DNA of 64,000 nucleotides from Gentiana macrophylla (GCA_026214975.1 JAOBSW010001080.1:1-64000); one strand, 5' to 3'; positions 43,907 through 54,559 are shown, counted from the stretch's first letter. Program-made: numbers and translations. The notes: generated by a model from the sequence alone, not told the origin.

Positions 43907-44150
43907 AATCACAAGTGTTCACGGAAAAGTGTGCATGGTAATTGTGTGATCATATGTGCTCCTAAAATGGGGACGTGATGATCTAGGTGTGTGAATGGTC
44001 ATGTGTGCTCATGAAAAAATGGGCATGATGATTCGGTGTGCGAGTTGTGTCGATGAAACATGGGACATTATAATCCTCGGTGCATGTGTGGCCATATGTG
44101 TTTATTAAAAAAAGACATAATAGTCGATTGTGTGAGTGTGTTGTGAGGTC
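43907..44150. repeat. Degenerate tandem repeat of about 50 bp, four to five units
   Basis: Units share TGTG(T/C)TC(A/C)TGAAAAAATGGG, CATGATGATYCGGTGTGTGA and ATGGTCATGTG. Divergence between units is high and no gene is present. Confidence 0.6.
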
Positions 44151-45791
44151 CACATTGGGGAACTAAGCAAACTAGGTTGCGTGTTTGGGTGTGTGTGCAA
44201 TGGTCGTTCCTCCTTGACAAGGTATGATTATTGATGGAGTGCGTGTGTGAGTACATATTGTGTTATTGGGTTATATATAATGCGGTGATATGGGACCCGG
44301 ATATAAGTGAACTTCCAAGGGTATGTATGGTGTGCTTTGATCGATGCATTGGAGGTGTCCTTTCCGGAATAACAGACGGAACAAAATTCAATCAAGCCAA
44401 TTGTATGGTGGTAATGGGTGTTGATAACGTCGAAATTATCATGGATGTTCAGCGGTTGTTTAGTGGTGGATATCATGGTCGCAATGATCTTTGTGGAGTG
44501 TGGGGGTGAATGGTGGTTCTGTGTGCTCAGTGATGAAGATAATGGTGGTGCAATGCAACAGTAAGAGAGTGGAGAATTTGGCAGAGTTTGCCTTCTTTTA
44601 TAAATTAGCAAACTTATCCTTCGATTACATCCTGAGCCCTATTTATAGGGTGGGAACCGACTAAGTTCAATATAATTACAACTAAGGACATGGTACAACT
44701 AAATCTGCGGTGGTTGATCGGGCCGCAATAGGATGGCAAATGACGCGAGTTCTTGGACTTGTGTTATACGTCCTCGGTCGGTGGTTGTGTCGCCGGTCCA
44801 CGCTCTCCGGATGTCGGGGGTAGCGAAGGATCTCTGGCGTAAACCGTCACCCCCATCGAGTGTGGGCTTTCCTCGAGGCCCATCGTGGGAATAGGATATG
44901 CCTTGTGTCGGAGCCTGGCGGCGTGTCGATACTCCGGCCCCGTCATCTGTCTCTCCGGAAGGGTCTTTCCGGTCGTTATCTTTGGTTCGCGGGCCGGATG
45001 GCGGAGCCGCCTATCAGTGTGTGCGTGACATGTTAACAAACTTGAACCTCTCGTGAGACAAACAAGATAAGTTTAAATGCAAGTAACTTCGATTATGTAT
45101 AATGTAGTTGTAGATCGTGCTCATTGCTTGTTATTTGATATGCTATGTGGATATGCATGTTAAGTGTGGAAGTGAATTCATGGGTCATCATATCCCAAGA
45201 TGAGGAATGAATTACCTTCGATACCATACCATCTTTCTTATTGTGCAAGTTGACATATACTTACAATCTCGGGAATTTAAGAAGTTTTGTGAGGCGGGGA
45301 AGGATCCAAGTTGGAGCATTCCTTGAAGAGGCGGTTGAGATCATAGTTTTGTGGGTGTTTAGTTATCACACTTCTTTCTTTTTCATATCATTAGGATGTT
45401 TTTAGTTTTCTTTTTGAGAACAAGTTGTAACCGTTTATGGATAAGTTAGCGGAATAAAATTGTTTGGTTTTGTTTTTTCGAGCTATGTTGGTTTTAATAC
45501 TTCTGCGTTTAGCTCTTTGTAGTTGAATCGGATAAGACTTACGTGTTATATTGAATATTTAATAGGATGCATGCCGAACGACTTTTTCTTCCGAAAATGC
45601 TCAAATTTCGAGAGCGGGTGTTATAGTTTCTATCATAGCGTAGTCCTGAGTTGGAAACCCTGGATGGAGTTGTATTAAAAACTTTGTCTGTTTAAGTTAA
45701 ATAAGCTTGAATCTTTTATTTAAGTTCACATGTGACCGATTGGTTGTCTACTTGTGTTATAGGACCAACATGTGTGCCAGAAGTGCACTAG
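44151..45791. other. Unassigned spacer, possible LTR piece
   Basis: Frames at 44228-44611 and 44764-45039 match nothing I know. On minus, CCTATAAATAGGGCTCAGG (44651-44633) is a plausible TATA/leader of an LTR promoter. The GC-rich block 44750-45030 stands out from its AT-rich surroundings. No complete element can be drawn. Confidence 0.35.
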
Positions 45792-46195
45792 GTGGGACAG
45801 AAGGGCGAGGATGAGAACAAGCCCTACCTTCAACCAATCAAGGACCAGGTGGACCCAACAACCCCACATGTTGAGTCACCACCTACCCTTCAAGCTTCCC
45901 CAATTGAAGGTACAATTGAGACATTGATGAACGCAATGGTGGAGATACAACATCAGCTACAACAACAACAACAACAACATGAACAAATGTCTTTGATGCA
46001 ACAACATATGACGCTAATGCAACAACAAATCCAAGGTGCTCAAGCACAACCCTAAGGCCAAACAAGCGAAGAGAGATGGGTGCCTTTTCTGAAAGAGAGA
46101 GCCGAGACTTGGTTCCGGAATCTAAGGCCAACTTATGAGATCAATAGGCGCAAGATCACCTGGGAGATCTTCACGAAAATGTTCTAACTCTCGTG
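45792..46195 (+). pseudogene. Ty3/gypsy gag remnant
   Basis: MGQKGEDENKPYLQPIKDQ opens an 87-codon frame with a Gln-rich tract ([15 protein letters not shown]), as is common before plant gag domains. After a stop the gag core follows: LKERAETWFRNLRPTYEIN and ITWEIFTKMF, the 'L-x-x-A-x-x-W-(W/F)..I-T-W-x-x-F' signature of the Retrotrans_gag fold. No protease, RT or LTR is attached. Confidence 0.5.
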
Positions 46196-46464
46196 GATCT
46201 CTTTATAAGAGCTACTAGAATGGAAAAGCCCTTGAGCAACCGTGTGGGATACAAGTATAAGAAGAGGCCATGGGTTGGTCAGCAGCCGGGAAAGAAAGTG
46301 AGGTTCCAATTGCTAAGAAAGCTGACAAACAGTCGAGTGAGGTTAAAGGGAAGATGTATTTATAGAATCCAAATTTCCTCCTAAATATTACTGTTAGTTC
46401 TTCTTCTTCCTGTAATTGTGAAGGATAACGTTTTACCAAGCGAAAAGATAATAATCATTTAACC

Positions 46465-46731
46465 AAAAAAAAAAAAAAAAATGGCCCGGCAAAAAATATT
46501 GAGTTATTACTTCTCTAGTTTTCCACACATTTTCTTATGAACACACATGATATTCACATCATAAATTCATAATTTCATTTATTTTTCACGTTAAATTTCA
46601 ATGCACAGTTCGAAATATCAGAAGGAAGGTTGGAATCTTAACCTTTAAAAAAAAGGAAAATATATTAAAAAAAATAGTAAAACAAATAAAATACAGTAAA
46701 AAAACATAAGGGTGGTGCATTGTCAGGAAAC
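46465..46731. other. Spacer with 16-17 A run; probable 3' flank of the bHLH gene
   Basis: An A run at 46465-46481 and AT-rich sequence up to the bHLH stop codon. The part nearest 46731 is expected to be 3' UTR of the minus-strand bHLH gene. No clear poly(A) signal was picked. Confidence 0.4.
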
Positions 46732-47370
46732 TCAGGTAGGCGGAGGACGGCTGACGGAGGACGTCGAAGCACCGGAAAGAAGCTCAGCTAAAGCGCTCAT
46801 GGCTCTAACTTGCATCTCAAGAGCAGCAATATAATCAGTAGCTTCTTCTAAGACCACCGGCAAAGGCTCTTTCCGGCAACCAGGAACTAACCGGCCAAGA
46901 AGACGAGTCTTCCTCTGAACAGCCGGTAAATTCTTAGCCTTCAATCGCAAAATGGACACCCGAGACTTCTTCTGCCACCGGCTGTTCCCGGTCGCCGCCG
47001 CCGTCACTCTCTGCCGCTTATTGTTATTCTTCTTCCTAAACTTAATCTTTAACCGATTCGTCAAAATCGCGCGACTCCATCGCGTGCGTCCTTTCGCCGT
47101 CACAGCCAGTACCTTATCCGCAGCTTCCTCACAGCTCGGCCGCGCTTCGAGAGGCGCCGCCGCCGCCGCCGCTCAGGCGGACTTGTCGGAGAGCTTGGAG
47201 TAATTTTGACGAATAAACCTGTTGATGAGCATCCGATTTCCATTGATTTGTCGTCGCAACACCTTCATTTCGCAAATTTTGATCCTTCTTTTTCTTTTCC
47301 TCCTAGAAATTGATCGATCAGAGGAATTCGTCACAGGATGATTATTCAAAATCACTACTTCTGACATCAT
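46732..47370 (-). CDS. Atypical bHLH protein (IBH1/AIF/bHLH147-like), N-terminal half double-frameshifted
   Basis: Members are small nuclear HLH proteins that lack an E-box-binding basic region and dampen other bHLH factors in growth and brassinosteroid signalling; this is family knowledge. An open frame of 123 codons (47103-46732) has RTRWSRAILTNRLKIKFRKK, then helix 1 (VQRKTRLLGRLVPGCRKE) and helix 2 (LEEATDYIAALEMQVRAMSA). The same frame upstream begins MMSEVVILNNHPVTNSSDRS at 47370 but hits a stop. Between them, SDAHQQVYSSKLLQALRQV, a block expected in this family, is read in another frame. One shift falls in the A/G run 47284-47304 and the opposite one in the GCC run 47153-47177. Restored, about 210 residues would be a normal length. 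It is either an assembly error in two runs or a young pseudogene. Confidence 0.75.
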
Positions 47371-47900
47371 CCGTATCTTCCGCTGGATTCAAACCAATCG
47401 GAAAACAATCGTGATTCTTCAATCACCTGATTATCTTATCTATCCTCGTCAAGTATTGATCTGAATACAGAAATCGAAACCAGAAGATTCAGGAAATCGA
47501 ATTGGAAAACACAAAACAGAGACAGAATCAATCGAGTGATATTCATATAAAATTAGATTAGATTCAATAAAAAGTGTACACATCATTGAAGAAACATGAA
47601 CATTTAACTGATCAAAGCCTACTAAGAAACATTCAACTAATCAAAAGGCAATTAACTAAGAAAATATTACCTGATCAAAGCAAACAAAGAACATATTATC
47701 AAATCAAATTGAGATAATAAACTGATAATAAATAATTAGCACAACAGTGTGGGAAAAAAAAGTATTTGCTTACCTTGAAAGCAAGAGGTTGGGATGAAGA
47801 TCAATTGATTGGAAATTATGAGAGAGAGAGAGAGGGAGATTGAAGGAGGGAAAGATGGTTGGAGCGTATAGTAGATAAGATTAGTGGGAAGGTTAGAGAG
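47371..47900 (-). promoter_or_regulatory. 5' region of the bHLH gene with possible leader intron
   Basis: On minus, TTTCAAG|GTAAGC at about 47774 is a strong donor. Acceptor-like CTGTATTCAG at about 47462 would remove a leader intron of some 310 bp before the start at 47370. A (CT)n/(GA)n tract lies at 47819-47836, as is often seen near plant transcription starts. All is inferred from motifs. Confidence 0.4.
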
Positions 47901-48573
47901 AGCAATTTAAAGTGATTCACGGGGAAAAGCAACGTCTAATGGCTCTCCTTTCTTTTTTAAATGTGCCCAGTGCACATGAATGCACGATGCCAAATAGGAG
48001 TAAATGAAAGCAAATTTCTTTTGGGGTTATTATTTGAGGCACTTGTACACCACATCATTCTTACATAATCGACGTCAATTTCGTGAGTTGTTTTACGATT
48101 CAGGATCGATATTGGAAATATCGTTTTCTTTTGAGTAATTAAAGAATTTTATTAATCGATGTCTACATACCATGCGGCCAAAACGTCTTCGTGATGAAAT
48201 ACGCCTAAGAAGTAATAAAGATCTATGTATAAAACGCATCGCGCTAAGAGCTAAAGTGCCGCAAGTAGTGACTGAAATATCATATATATATTTTGATTAT
48301 ATATTTGACTTCCACAATATTGTAATTAATGTGGTATACATATTGTGTGGCATATCGGTAGACCGGTGGTGGTTTAAATAAAGGCCTTTATGTATTTTGA
48401 CTTTTTTTCTATTACATACTATTTTTGAATGGTTAATAATAAATGATTTGTATTTATGAATCAATTAGATCTAATAACAATATGATTAATAGTATTGAAA
48501 TTTTAATTTAAACACTAAAAGCAAGGCATAGAAAATTAAACCGTCACTTCATGTATAAATTCCACATTTACTA
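47901..48573. other. AT-rich spacer
   Basis: No gene or repeat supported. Confidence 0.45.
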
Positions 48574-49004
48574 CTTCACCCGTTTATTTTATTTGTTAAC
48601 GTCCATTTTATTTGTCACGTTCCTCTGCTGTAGGGTTGTTATAACATTGGTGATGTGTGTCCGGGAGGAGGGGTACAAAGATAATTTCAAACCAAAACTA
48701 AAATAAATTTTTTTCATCAAAGGCAAATGGTTTCACAGCAACTACAGCCGGGTGGGGTGGGGTGGGGTGGGGTGGGGGTGAGGATCACAATTGGCCCACT
48801 TTTACGATTTATCATCAAATTTTTTCAAATGTCCCTTATCTCTGTTTACAATATTTACAATAAAATCACAGAAAGATTAAACGCTCCAATAAAGAAAATA
48901 AATGTAAAAATATTAGACCATTTAATGAGATTTAAAGTATTAAATACATTTTTCCTAATCTATGTGAAAAGTCAAACAAAACAAAAAAAATGGGACGGAG
49001 GGAG
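48574..49004. mobile_element. Stowaway/mariner-like MITE flanked by TA
   Basis: The left end CTTCACCCGTTTATTTTATT and the reverse complement of the right end (CTCCCTCCGTCCCATTTTTT) are both preceded by TA (48572-48573 and 49005-49006). The CTCCCTCCGTCCC terminus is the typical plant Stowaway-like signature. It is about 430 bp, with no transposase. It contains a G-rich tract at 48752-48780. Confidence 0.7.
48752..48780 (+). repeat. GGGGT repeat, potential G-quadruplex
   Basis: Five to six consecutive GGGGT(G) units inside the MITE; runs of four G separated by single T could fold into a G-quadruplex. Confidence 0.6.
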
Positions 49005-49116
49005 TACGGTTATACTTGTAACTATAGTATATGATGAGAAATTGTGATAAATGTTTTCATTTAATCGAAAACAGTATAATTCCCCTATCTCCCTCTCTCT
49101 AAAAAAAAACAATATA

Positions 49117-49336
49117 CACTTCACGTTTTAAAATATAAGTCACTTTGTATTTTTCTTGGTCCTTGAATATAAGTCATTTTTCATTACCAATTAAACGTTA
49201 TTATTCTTTTTTCTATTTTACTCCCAATTACATTAATGATAGTCAAATGATTCTAATTTCTAAAATTTACTAAACTCAATCACTTTCTTTATTTGTGTGA
49301 AAATACAAAAATGACTTATATTTTGGTCGGATGAAG
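49117..49336. mobile_element. Second Stowaway-like MITE, TA-flanked
   Basis: Left CACTTCACGTTTTAAAATAT and reverse-complemented right CTTCATCCGACCAAAATATA share the layout C(T)TCA..CG..AAAATATAAGTCA(C/T)TTT. About 220 bp and AT-rich. Confidence 0.5.
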
Positions 49337-50805
49337 TATATAATTTTGAGGGAACGAGGGAAAAACACCTACATTTCATCAATTAAGGAGAATAACAAGT
49401 TTCAAACTTTTTGCATAAACGCATAAAACTATTTTTATTAATATTCAGCACCTTTTTTTCCTAAAAAAAAACTCAACACACTTTCTCTCTCATCCATTTT
49501 TTAAACACTCATATCTCTCAATCTTAACTCAAAATTTGAAAATGCTTTCACCATTTTTTTTTAATTTTTTCATGCTCTTTATTTTGAGATCACATTCAAC
49601 ATATTCCGACGTAATTTCAGAAAACCTGTTGTCGAAATTGACTGTCGATATCACTGATTTTCGGGATTCAGTAGGAAGATTCACTGAGCGAATTTCGACA
49701 GCGAATCTCACGAAAAACGATGTAATTATATCGAATCAAGCCTCAAAACGAAGAACATCAAAAAATAAAAAATTCAGGAAATTTTTTTATCACGTTTGGA
49801 GATCTAAATCGAGAGATATTAGTGTTTGAAAAAATCGGGAGGAAAGAGAAAAAACTGGAGCATTCCGCATTTTTATTTTTTTTTTTTCTTTTGGTTTTGT
49901 ACTTCAGCCTATAAAATTAGGCTTTATTGTTAAAAGAACAAAATAAGAGTGGAAATGTGTAAAGGGCGACAGTGAAATTTTTATGGGTGAAAAGGACAAA
50001 CCAAATAGTGGATAGTGGATTCCATCAGAAAGACAACGCAACCAACATTGTAATTTGAGTAATAAAATGTTTTAATTGTCTCTTTAACACATGATTTTTT
50101 TCCATTGTCCTTAATTCTATTTTTCAACTTTTTTGTCCTTTATCACCACTCCCTTAAAATTATGGGAAATTAGGGATAATGACACAATAACCGAAATATT
50201 TTTAAGAACATGACAAATTACATATTTTTTTATGAGTAGAGGACAACTGCATAATTTTTATAATGAGAAGGATGCATGTGAATCCTAAAATCGGTGAATC
50301 TCTCAGGTGAATCCCGAAATCAGTGAATTTCGCGGAGAATCCGAAAATCGGTGACTTTCGACAATGAATTTTAAAATTAGTGAATTTCGACGGTGAAATT
50401 CGGCGTTGAATTTAAAAAAAATGAATTTCGAACACAAGTGAATTTCGATGATTGGAAAAATAATTTTATCTTTTATGCAAAAGTTTCAAAAAATTGTCCT
50501 TCTACTCAATTGATGAAATATTTTGCTTCTCCTCATTCCTCTAAAAATTATAAGAGTTGTCATTCTTCCCGTAAAATATATATCGCTATCTCATTATTAA
50601 AAAATATTGCAAAAGTTTGTATTTATCCCTAATTCTCCTATAATTTTATACCGATAGAGAATTTACACTAATTACTTGTTAATTGTATTCGGATGCTATT
50701 TTAGACATTTCAAAGATAAAAAAATTTCATTCATTATCTTCGTCCTAAAATAATAGTCATTTTTACTATAAAAAAATTGCTTGTGAATATATGAGTCATT
50801 CTTTT
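49337..50805. other. AT-rich spacer with short tandem repeat
   Basis: Frames at 49529-49829 overlap on both strands and resemble no protein. At 50279-50455 a degenerate repeat of 25-30 bp (GAATCCGAAAATCGGTGAAT / TTTCGACGGTGAA) occurs about six times. Related GAATTTCG/CGAAATT words occur at 49620-49710, so both may come from one old element. Confidence 0.45.
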
Positions 50806-51159
50806 TGAGAAAAGGATCAATTTTATTCATAATGAAGGGGAACGCCCCAAAGGCTATACAAATAAAAGAAGTGCAGGCTACACGGAAGTAGGCAGCAAAA
50901 GATGCAACAGAATACAAAAGCTTAGACCAACTAGACAATCAAGCCCCAAGCAAGCCTTAAGTCCTTTGCTCCTTTAATTGCGTTAGAAATGAACACATGG
51001 AATGGAGGCCTTTTCGAAGCAGAATCGTAGACCGCTTTGTTTCACCAGTATCAAATGCTGTAGCATATGTCTCGAAACACATAAGTCCATCTGTTTTCCT
51101 TCTTCAAATTGACTTGAATCCAATTTTGCGGCGTGGGGACGAGAACATATCTTGTGGAA

Positions 51160-52180
51160 CTAAATAAGGTGCGGCCAGGCACAATCCTCCAGGGCGTGAA
51201 GGGTGAATTCCACATCATGCATATAGAGGGGGCCCTCGGAGGAGGTGGTAATATATGTGGTAAATAAGAAGCGTCTCACCATTAGGGAGTTGTGAGTGAT
51301 CTGCCAAAGAAGGAAATTATATTGCGCCGGACCTTTCAAACGCCATATTAAGAGCCACATGGAGGCAGCCTGGTTTTTTGTCGTTCCCTTAAGCCAACTG
51401 TAAGCACTGCCTTTTGCGGATGAACCCCAAATAATGTTGTCGCCACGGGTGTCAAATCCGTCCTTTAAAGCACAACTGTGAGTACGTTTCTGGGATGATC
51501 AAAATATGTCCTTTAAAGCATATGCCCTTCCATATTGACGAGAACTCACTTCTGGGATGATCAAAATGACTGCCATATTAATTGATAAGAATGGAAACCC
51601 ACATGAATGAGTCATCGGTGAGGAGCTGCCACGTCAGTACGTTTTCCTAGCAATACATTATTCATTACTTTTGTGTCCTTAAATCCAAGCCTCCCAATTA
51701 GGCTCTTAGGTTGACAGAGTTTATGCCATGCAATGGAATGGAGTTTACGTTGTCTATAGATTTTATCGATTTCCACTGTGATGCCTTTGGGCAGTTTTGT
51801 AGTTTGCATCACACAGTTGGGTATGCTCGTGAGAGATCTGTTGATCAAAATAACCTTGCCTGCTTTTGTGAGAGCTTTCATCTTCCACGCCCAGAGTTTC
51901 TTCCTCGTATTTTCAATGATTAAATTGTAAGAGTCGTTCCTTCGACGAGCCTGGAGCAATGGAACTCCAAGGTACTTACCAAAGACATTAGTAGACACCA
52001 TATTAATTTCTGACCGAGAATGTGCCTCTGTTGGGCGCGACATTTTTGAGACCGTGAAATTTGATTTTTCCATGCTTATACGCTGCTCTGAGAATTTACA
52101 AAAATTGTCAAGCACCTTTTGAATATTTTCAACTTGGATTTCTGAGCCTACAACGAAAAGAAAGAGATCATTTGCAAAAA
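51160..52180 (-). pseudogene. LINE-2 reverse transcriptase C-terminal part and zf-RVT
   Basis: The frame from about 52180 reads FFANDLFLFVVGSEIQVENI, where the second catalytic Asp pair (F/Y-A-D-D) has become FAND, and continues through 167 codons to 51612 (HSIAWHKLCQPKSLIGRLGF). After a break, zf-RVT (51360-51160) lacks most Cys/His ligands in frame. Inactive. Confidence 0.7.
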
Positions 52181-52187
52181 AAGATGT

Positions 52188-52440
52188 TAAAGAAAATTAG
52201 AATACGTCAAACTTTTGCTTTATTGAATTGAATGGAAACGGTACACAGTGCTCTCATTTATATATATAGGAGATAAATGGGATAAAAAATCAATACAAAA
52301 TAAATAAAACTAATGATAAACTATCTTATCACTTGGAGTGGTTTATTTCAAACATTAATCTAATCTATAGCAGACTTTATCTTTTATTTTGGCATCCATC
52401 ATTATCTTCAAATATCATCTCTCGACATTATCTTCTAATA
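52188..52440 (-). repeat. 3' LTR of the TRIM-like element
   Basis: 253 bp; starts TAAAGAAAATTAGAATACG and ends ATTATCTTCTAATA on plus. Confidence 0.8.
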
Positions 52441-52548
52441 CCCTCCTCAAACGAGGCCGGGTTTGGAGGCCGAGTTTGTCTTGGCATACCCTCCTCAAAC
52501 GAGGGCGAGTTTGGAGGCCGAGTTTGTCTTGGCATAATTTGGAGGGCA
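52441..52548 (-). repeat. Duplicated polypurine-tract block
   Basis: CCCTCCTCAAACGAGG...GGAGGCCGAGTTTGTCTTGGCATA occurs twice in tandem (52441 and 52491, unit about 50 bp). Two potential polypurine tracts thus exist; the outer one borders the LTR. Confidence 0.65.
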
Positions 52549-52760
52549 TATCCACTTCGGTGTTCTTCCGAAGTCCATTAGTGGTGTGATTTTGGAGGGC
52601 ATCTCCACTCCGACAATTCTTTCGGAGTCCATAGTTGTGATTTGTTTTGGAGGGCATCTCCACTCCGGCGGTTCTTCCGGAGTCCATAGTTGTGATATTT
52701 TGTTGGAGGGCATCTCCATTCCGATTATTCTTCCGGAGTCCATAGTTGTAGATTGCTTCT
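52549..52760. repeat. Tandem repeat of about 60 bp, four units
   Basis: GGAGGGCATCTCCACTCCG and TTCTTCCGGAGTCCATAGTT recur at about 52541, 52597, 52650 and 52705. CTCCG...CGGAG words give each unit a small hairpin. Frames through the array are artefacts of the repeat. Confidence 0.7.
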
Positions 52761-52934
52761 GGTTTGTTAATTCTGGTTGAAGAACTCATCAGCCTCCAAA
52801 TTTTCAACTGCGGTTGATTTGCATTTTTCCAATCTCCACCTGAAGAAAAATGTAGATGCCAAAAAATTTGTTGCTATGACGAGATAATTGTTGTTCATTT
52901 ATTGATAACTAAGATAAAAACCTAAAAATCTGGA

Positions 52935-52936
<2 letters not shown>

Positions 52937-52976
<40 letters not shown>
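52937..52976 (+). repeat. 40-nt T run
   Basis: An uninterrupted T run inside the TRIM-like element. Could be a reverse-inserted poly(A) tail or expansion; its length is unreliable in any assembly. Confidence 0.7.
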
Positions 52977-52977
<1 letters not shown>

Positions 52978-53368
52978 GAGTGGAAAAAACTGGACTTAAA
53001 AGGACAAATTATGGAATAAATTGGTTGATCTTTTGATCTGGTCAATGGTGGACGATGGATATGTTTGCATCATCTAGGACTGATGAATTGATGCTCAAAG
53101 CAACGATCACAATAACAAGTAGAACCGAGTAAATTGTTAATTGTGGATTGTGTCCAATCTGAAGGCAAAATGGATGTTGAGGAAACTAGTCTTATTTCAT
53201 TCTGAAAAGAAGGGTGCTGCACAATATTAGCCAGCCATACTGCACAAATATGTAAGAGACGATGACAATATTTTGATGAAAGAGTAATAAAGAACGGGCG
53301 ACTGACTAAATACTTTCGGTGATGGCGGATCGGGCGAGGGTTCACCATTGTCAAGGCACTCAACCCGC

Positions 53369-53386
53369 CCATGTCTCTCGATACCA
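53369..53386 (-). promoter_or_regulatory. Primer binding site, initiator tRNA-Met type
   Basis: TGGTATC-GAGAG-ACATGG on minus, close to the usual copia site TGGTATCAGAGC(..)ATGG complementary to initiator tRNA-Met. No gap to the LTR. Confidence 0.65.
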
Positions 53387-53840
53387 TAAAGAAAATTAGA
53401 ATACGCAAGACGGAAGACTCAAACTTTTGCTTTATTGAATTGAATGGAAACGGTACACAGTGCTCTCATTTATATAGGAGATAAATGGGATAAAAAATCA
53501 ATTCAAAATAAATAAAACTAATGATAAACTATCTTATCACTTGGAGTGGTTTATTTCAAACATTAATCTAATCTATAGCGACTTTATATACGCAAGACGG
53601 AAGACTCAAACTTTTGCTTTATTGAATTGAATGGAAACGGTACACAGTGCTCTCATTTATATATATATAGGAGATAAATGGGATAAAAAATCAATTCAAA
53701 ATAAATAAAACTAATGATAAACTATCTTATCACTTGGAGTGGTTTATTTCAAACATTAATCTAATCTATAGCAGCTTTATCTTTTTATTTTGGCATCCAT
53801 CATTATCTTCAAATATCATCTCTGACATTATCTTCTAATA
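53387..53840 (-). repeat. 5' LTR of the TRIM-like element, internally duplicated
   Basis: 454 bp against 253 bp in the 3' LTR, because a block of about 190-200 bp (TACGCAAGACGGAAGACTCA to ATCTATAGC) occurs twice in tandem. The 3' LTR lacks the CAAGACGGAAGACT word, so the two LTRs differ by an indel as well. Confidence 0.75.
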
Positions 53841-53868
53841 GATGTGAGATAGATCATGTCCATTTTTA

Positions 53869-54557
53869 TCAGACGAACATGCGGTAAGGTGCAAGAGGGT
53901 CACCTTGTCTAAGACATCTCTCTAGAGTGAGAGGGTCAAGTTTATTCCCGTTCCAAAGGACAGCCAGATTAGACGTCGATAGACTATGCAGTACGAGTTG
54001 TGTGATTTTGGCTGAGAAGCCCACAACATTCAGAATTGCATGTATAAAACTCCAGTCCACTATGTCTTCGGTTTTTTTCAAGTCGATTTTGATAATCATA
54101 AAATCCTTTTTTCCTGTTTTTTTTCGAAAGTTGTGCAAGGTTTCCTGTGCTATCACAATATTGCCCATACTACTTCTCCCGGGAATGAACCATTTTGAGT
54201 GTTTCTTATCACACTGTTCAGCACTAGCCACAATATGTTGGCCATAAAAATTGAGATTACCTTGGCAGTCACATTTGTCAAGGCAATATGGCGGAAATGT
54301 GTGGATTCTCTAGGGGGTATTTTTCAGTATTGAGAAGATGAGGGTTTCATTATGTTCCACCGGAAACCAACCGTTAGAGAAGGCTTAAAGACGAAGTGAA
54401 TCTCATTGTCTTTGGTATAAAGGGCCTTGTAGCAATCTATTATCATATTCTGAATTTGCTCTTTATTGGATACCCACATCCCATTAGAGTCTTTTAAGCT
54501 TAATATCTTTTTTTTTTTTTTTTTATGGATGTGAGATTGTAGAAATGGGTGTTTCTT
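53869..54557 (-). pseudogene. LINE-2 reverse transcriptase N-terminal part
   Basis: A linker frame (54635-54324) and an RT finger/palm frame (54231-53869) are separated by a shift. The palm region keeps KIDL but with K-K-T-E-D instead of the usual E-K-A-Y-D, so the first catalytic region is also altered. It ends at the copia-like insertion point (53841-53845). A 17-nt T run at 54509-54525 encodes a Lys run and looks like an expansion. Confidence 0.7.
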
Positions 54558-54559
54558 TA

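Larger units (their letters stand above)
52188..53840 (-). mobile_element. Copia-like miniature LTR element (TRIM-like) with TA...TA LTR ends
   Basis: LTRs lie at 52188-52440 and 53387-53840, with a perfect 5-bp duplication GATGT at 52183-52187 and 53841-53845. On minus, the primer site TGGTATCGAGAGACATGG (53386-53369) directly follows the 5' LTR, and GTTTGAGGAGGG (52452-52441) directly precedes the 3' LTR. So both inner borders are independently fixed, and the LTR runs TATTAGAAG...TTTTCTTTA. The interior is about 946 bp without gag or pol. Confidence 0.8.
50806..54559 (-). mobile_element. Second L1-type LINE, decayed and interrupted
   Basis: Minus-strand order: RT linker (54557-54380: KILSLKDSNGMWVSNKEQIQ), RT N-part (54231-53869: SKWFIPGRSSMGNIVIAQE, DFMIIKIDLKKTEDIVDW, RCLRQGDPLAPY), then a 1.65-kb copia-like insertion, then RT palm and thumb (52180-51612: NVFGKYLGVPLL, AWKMKALTKAGKVILINRSL), zf-RVT (51360-51160: WRLKGPAQYNFLLWQITHNS) and a 3' UTR to about 50806 (AATAAAATTGATCC on minus). 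ORF1 and the endonuclease are missing from the window. A large copia-like element begins at 54560 and may have separated them. A 51470-51570 block is locally duplicated (TTCTGGGATGATCAAAAT twice). Confidence 0.8.

Noticed and set aside
44228..44611. 127-codon minus frame
   Set aside because: His/Ser/Thr-rich product of a TGTG-rich strand with an overlapping plus frame; no family resemblance.
46952..47203. 83-codon plus-strand frame
   Set aside because: Shadow of the bHLH coding region; the minus strand has clear family blocks.
49529..49829. Overlapping frames on both strands with a hydrophobic start (secreted-protein-like)
   Set aside because: The hydrophobic stretch comes from a T run; GAATTTCG-type repeats nearby suggest decayed repeat sequence.
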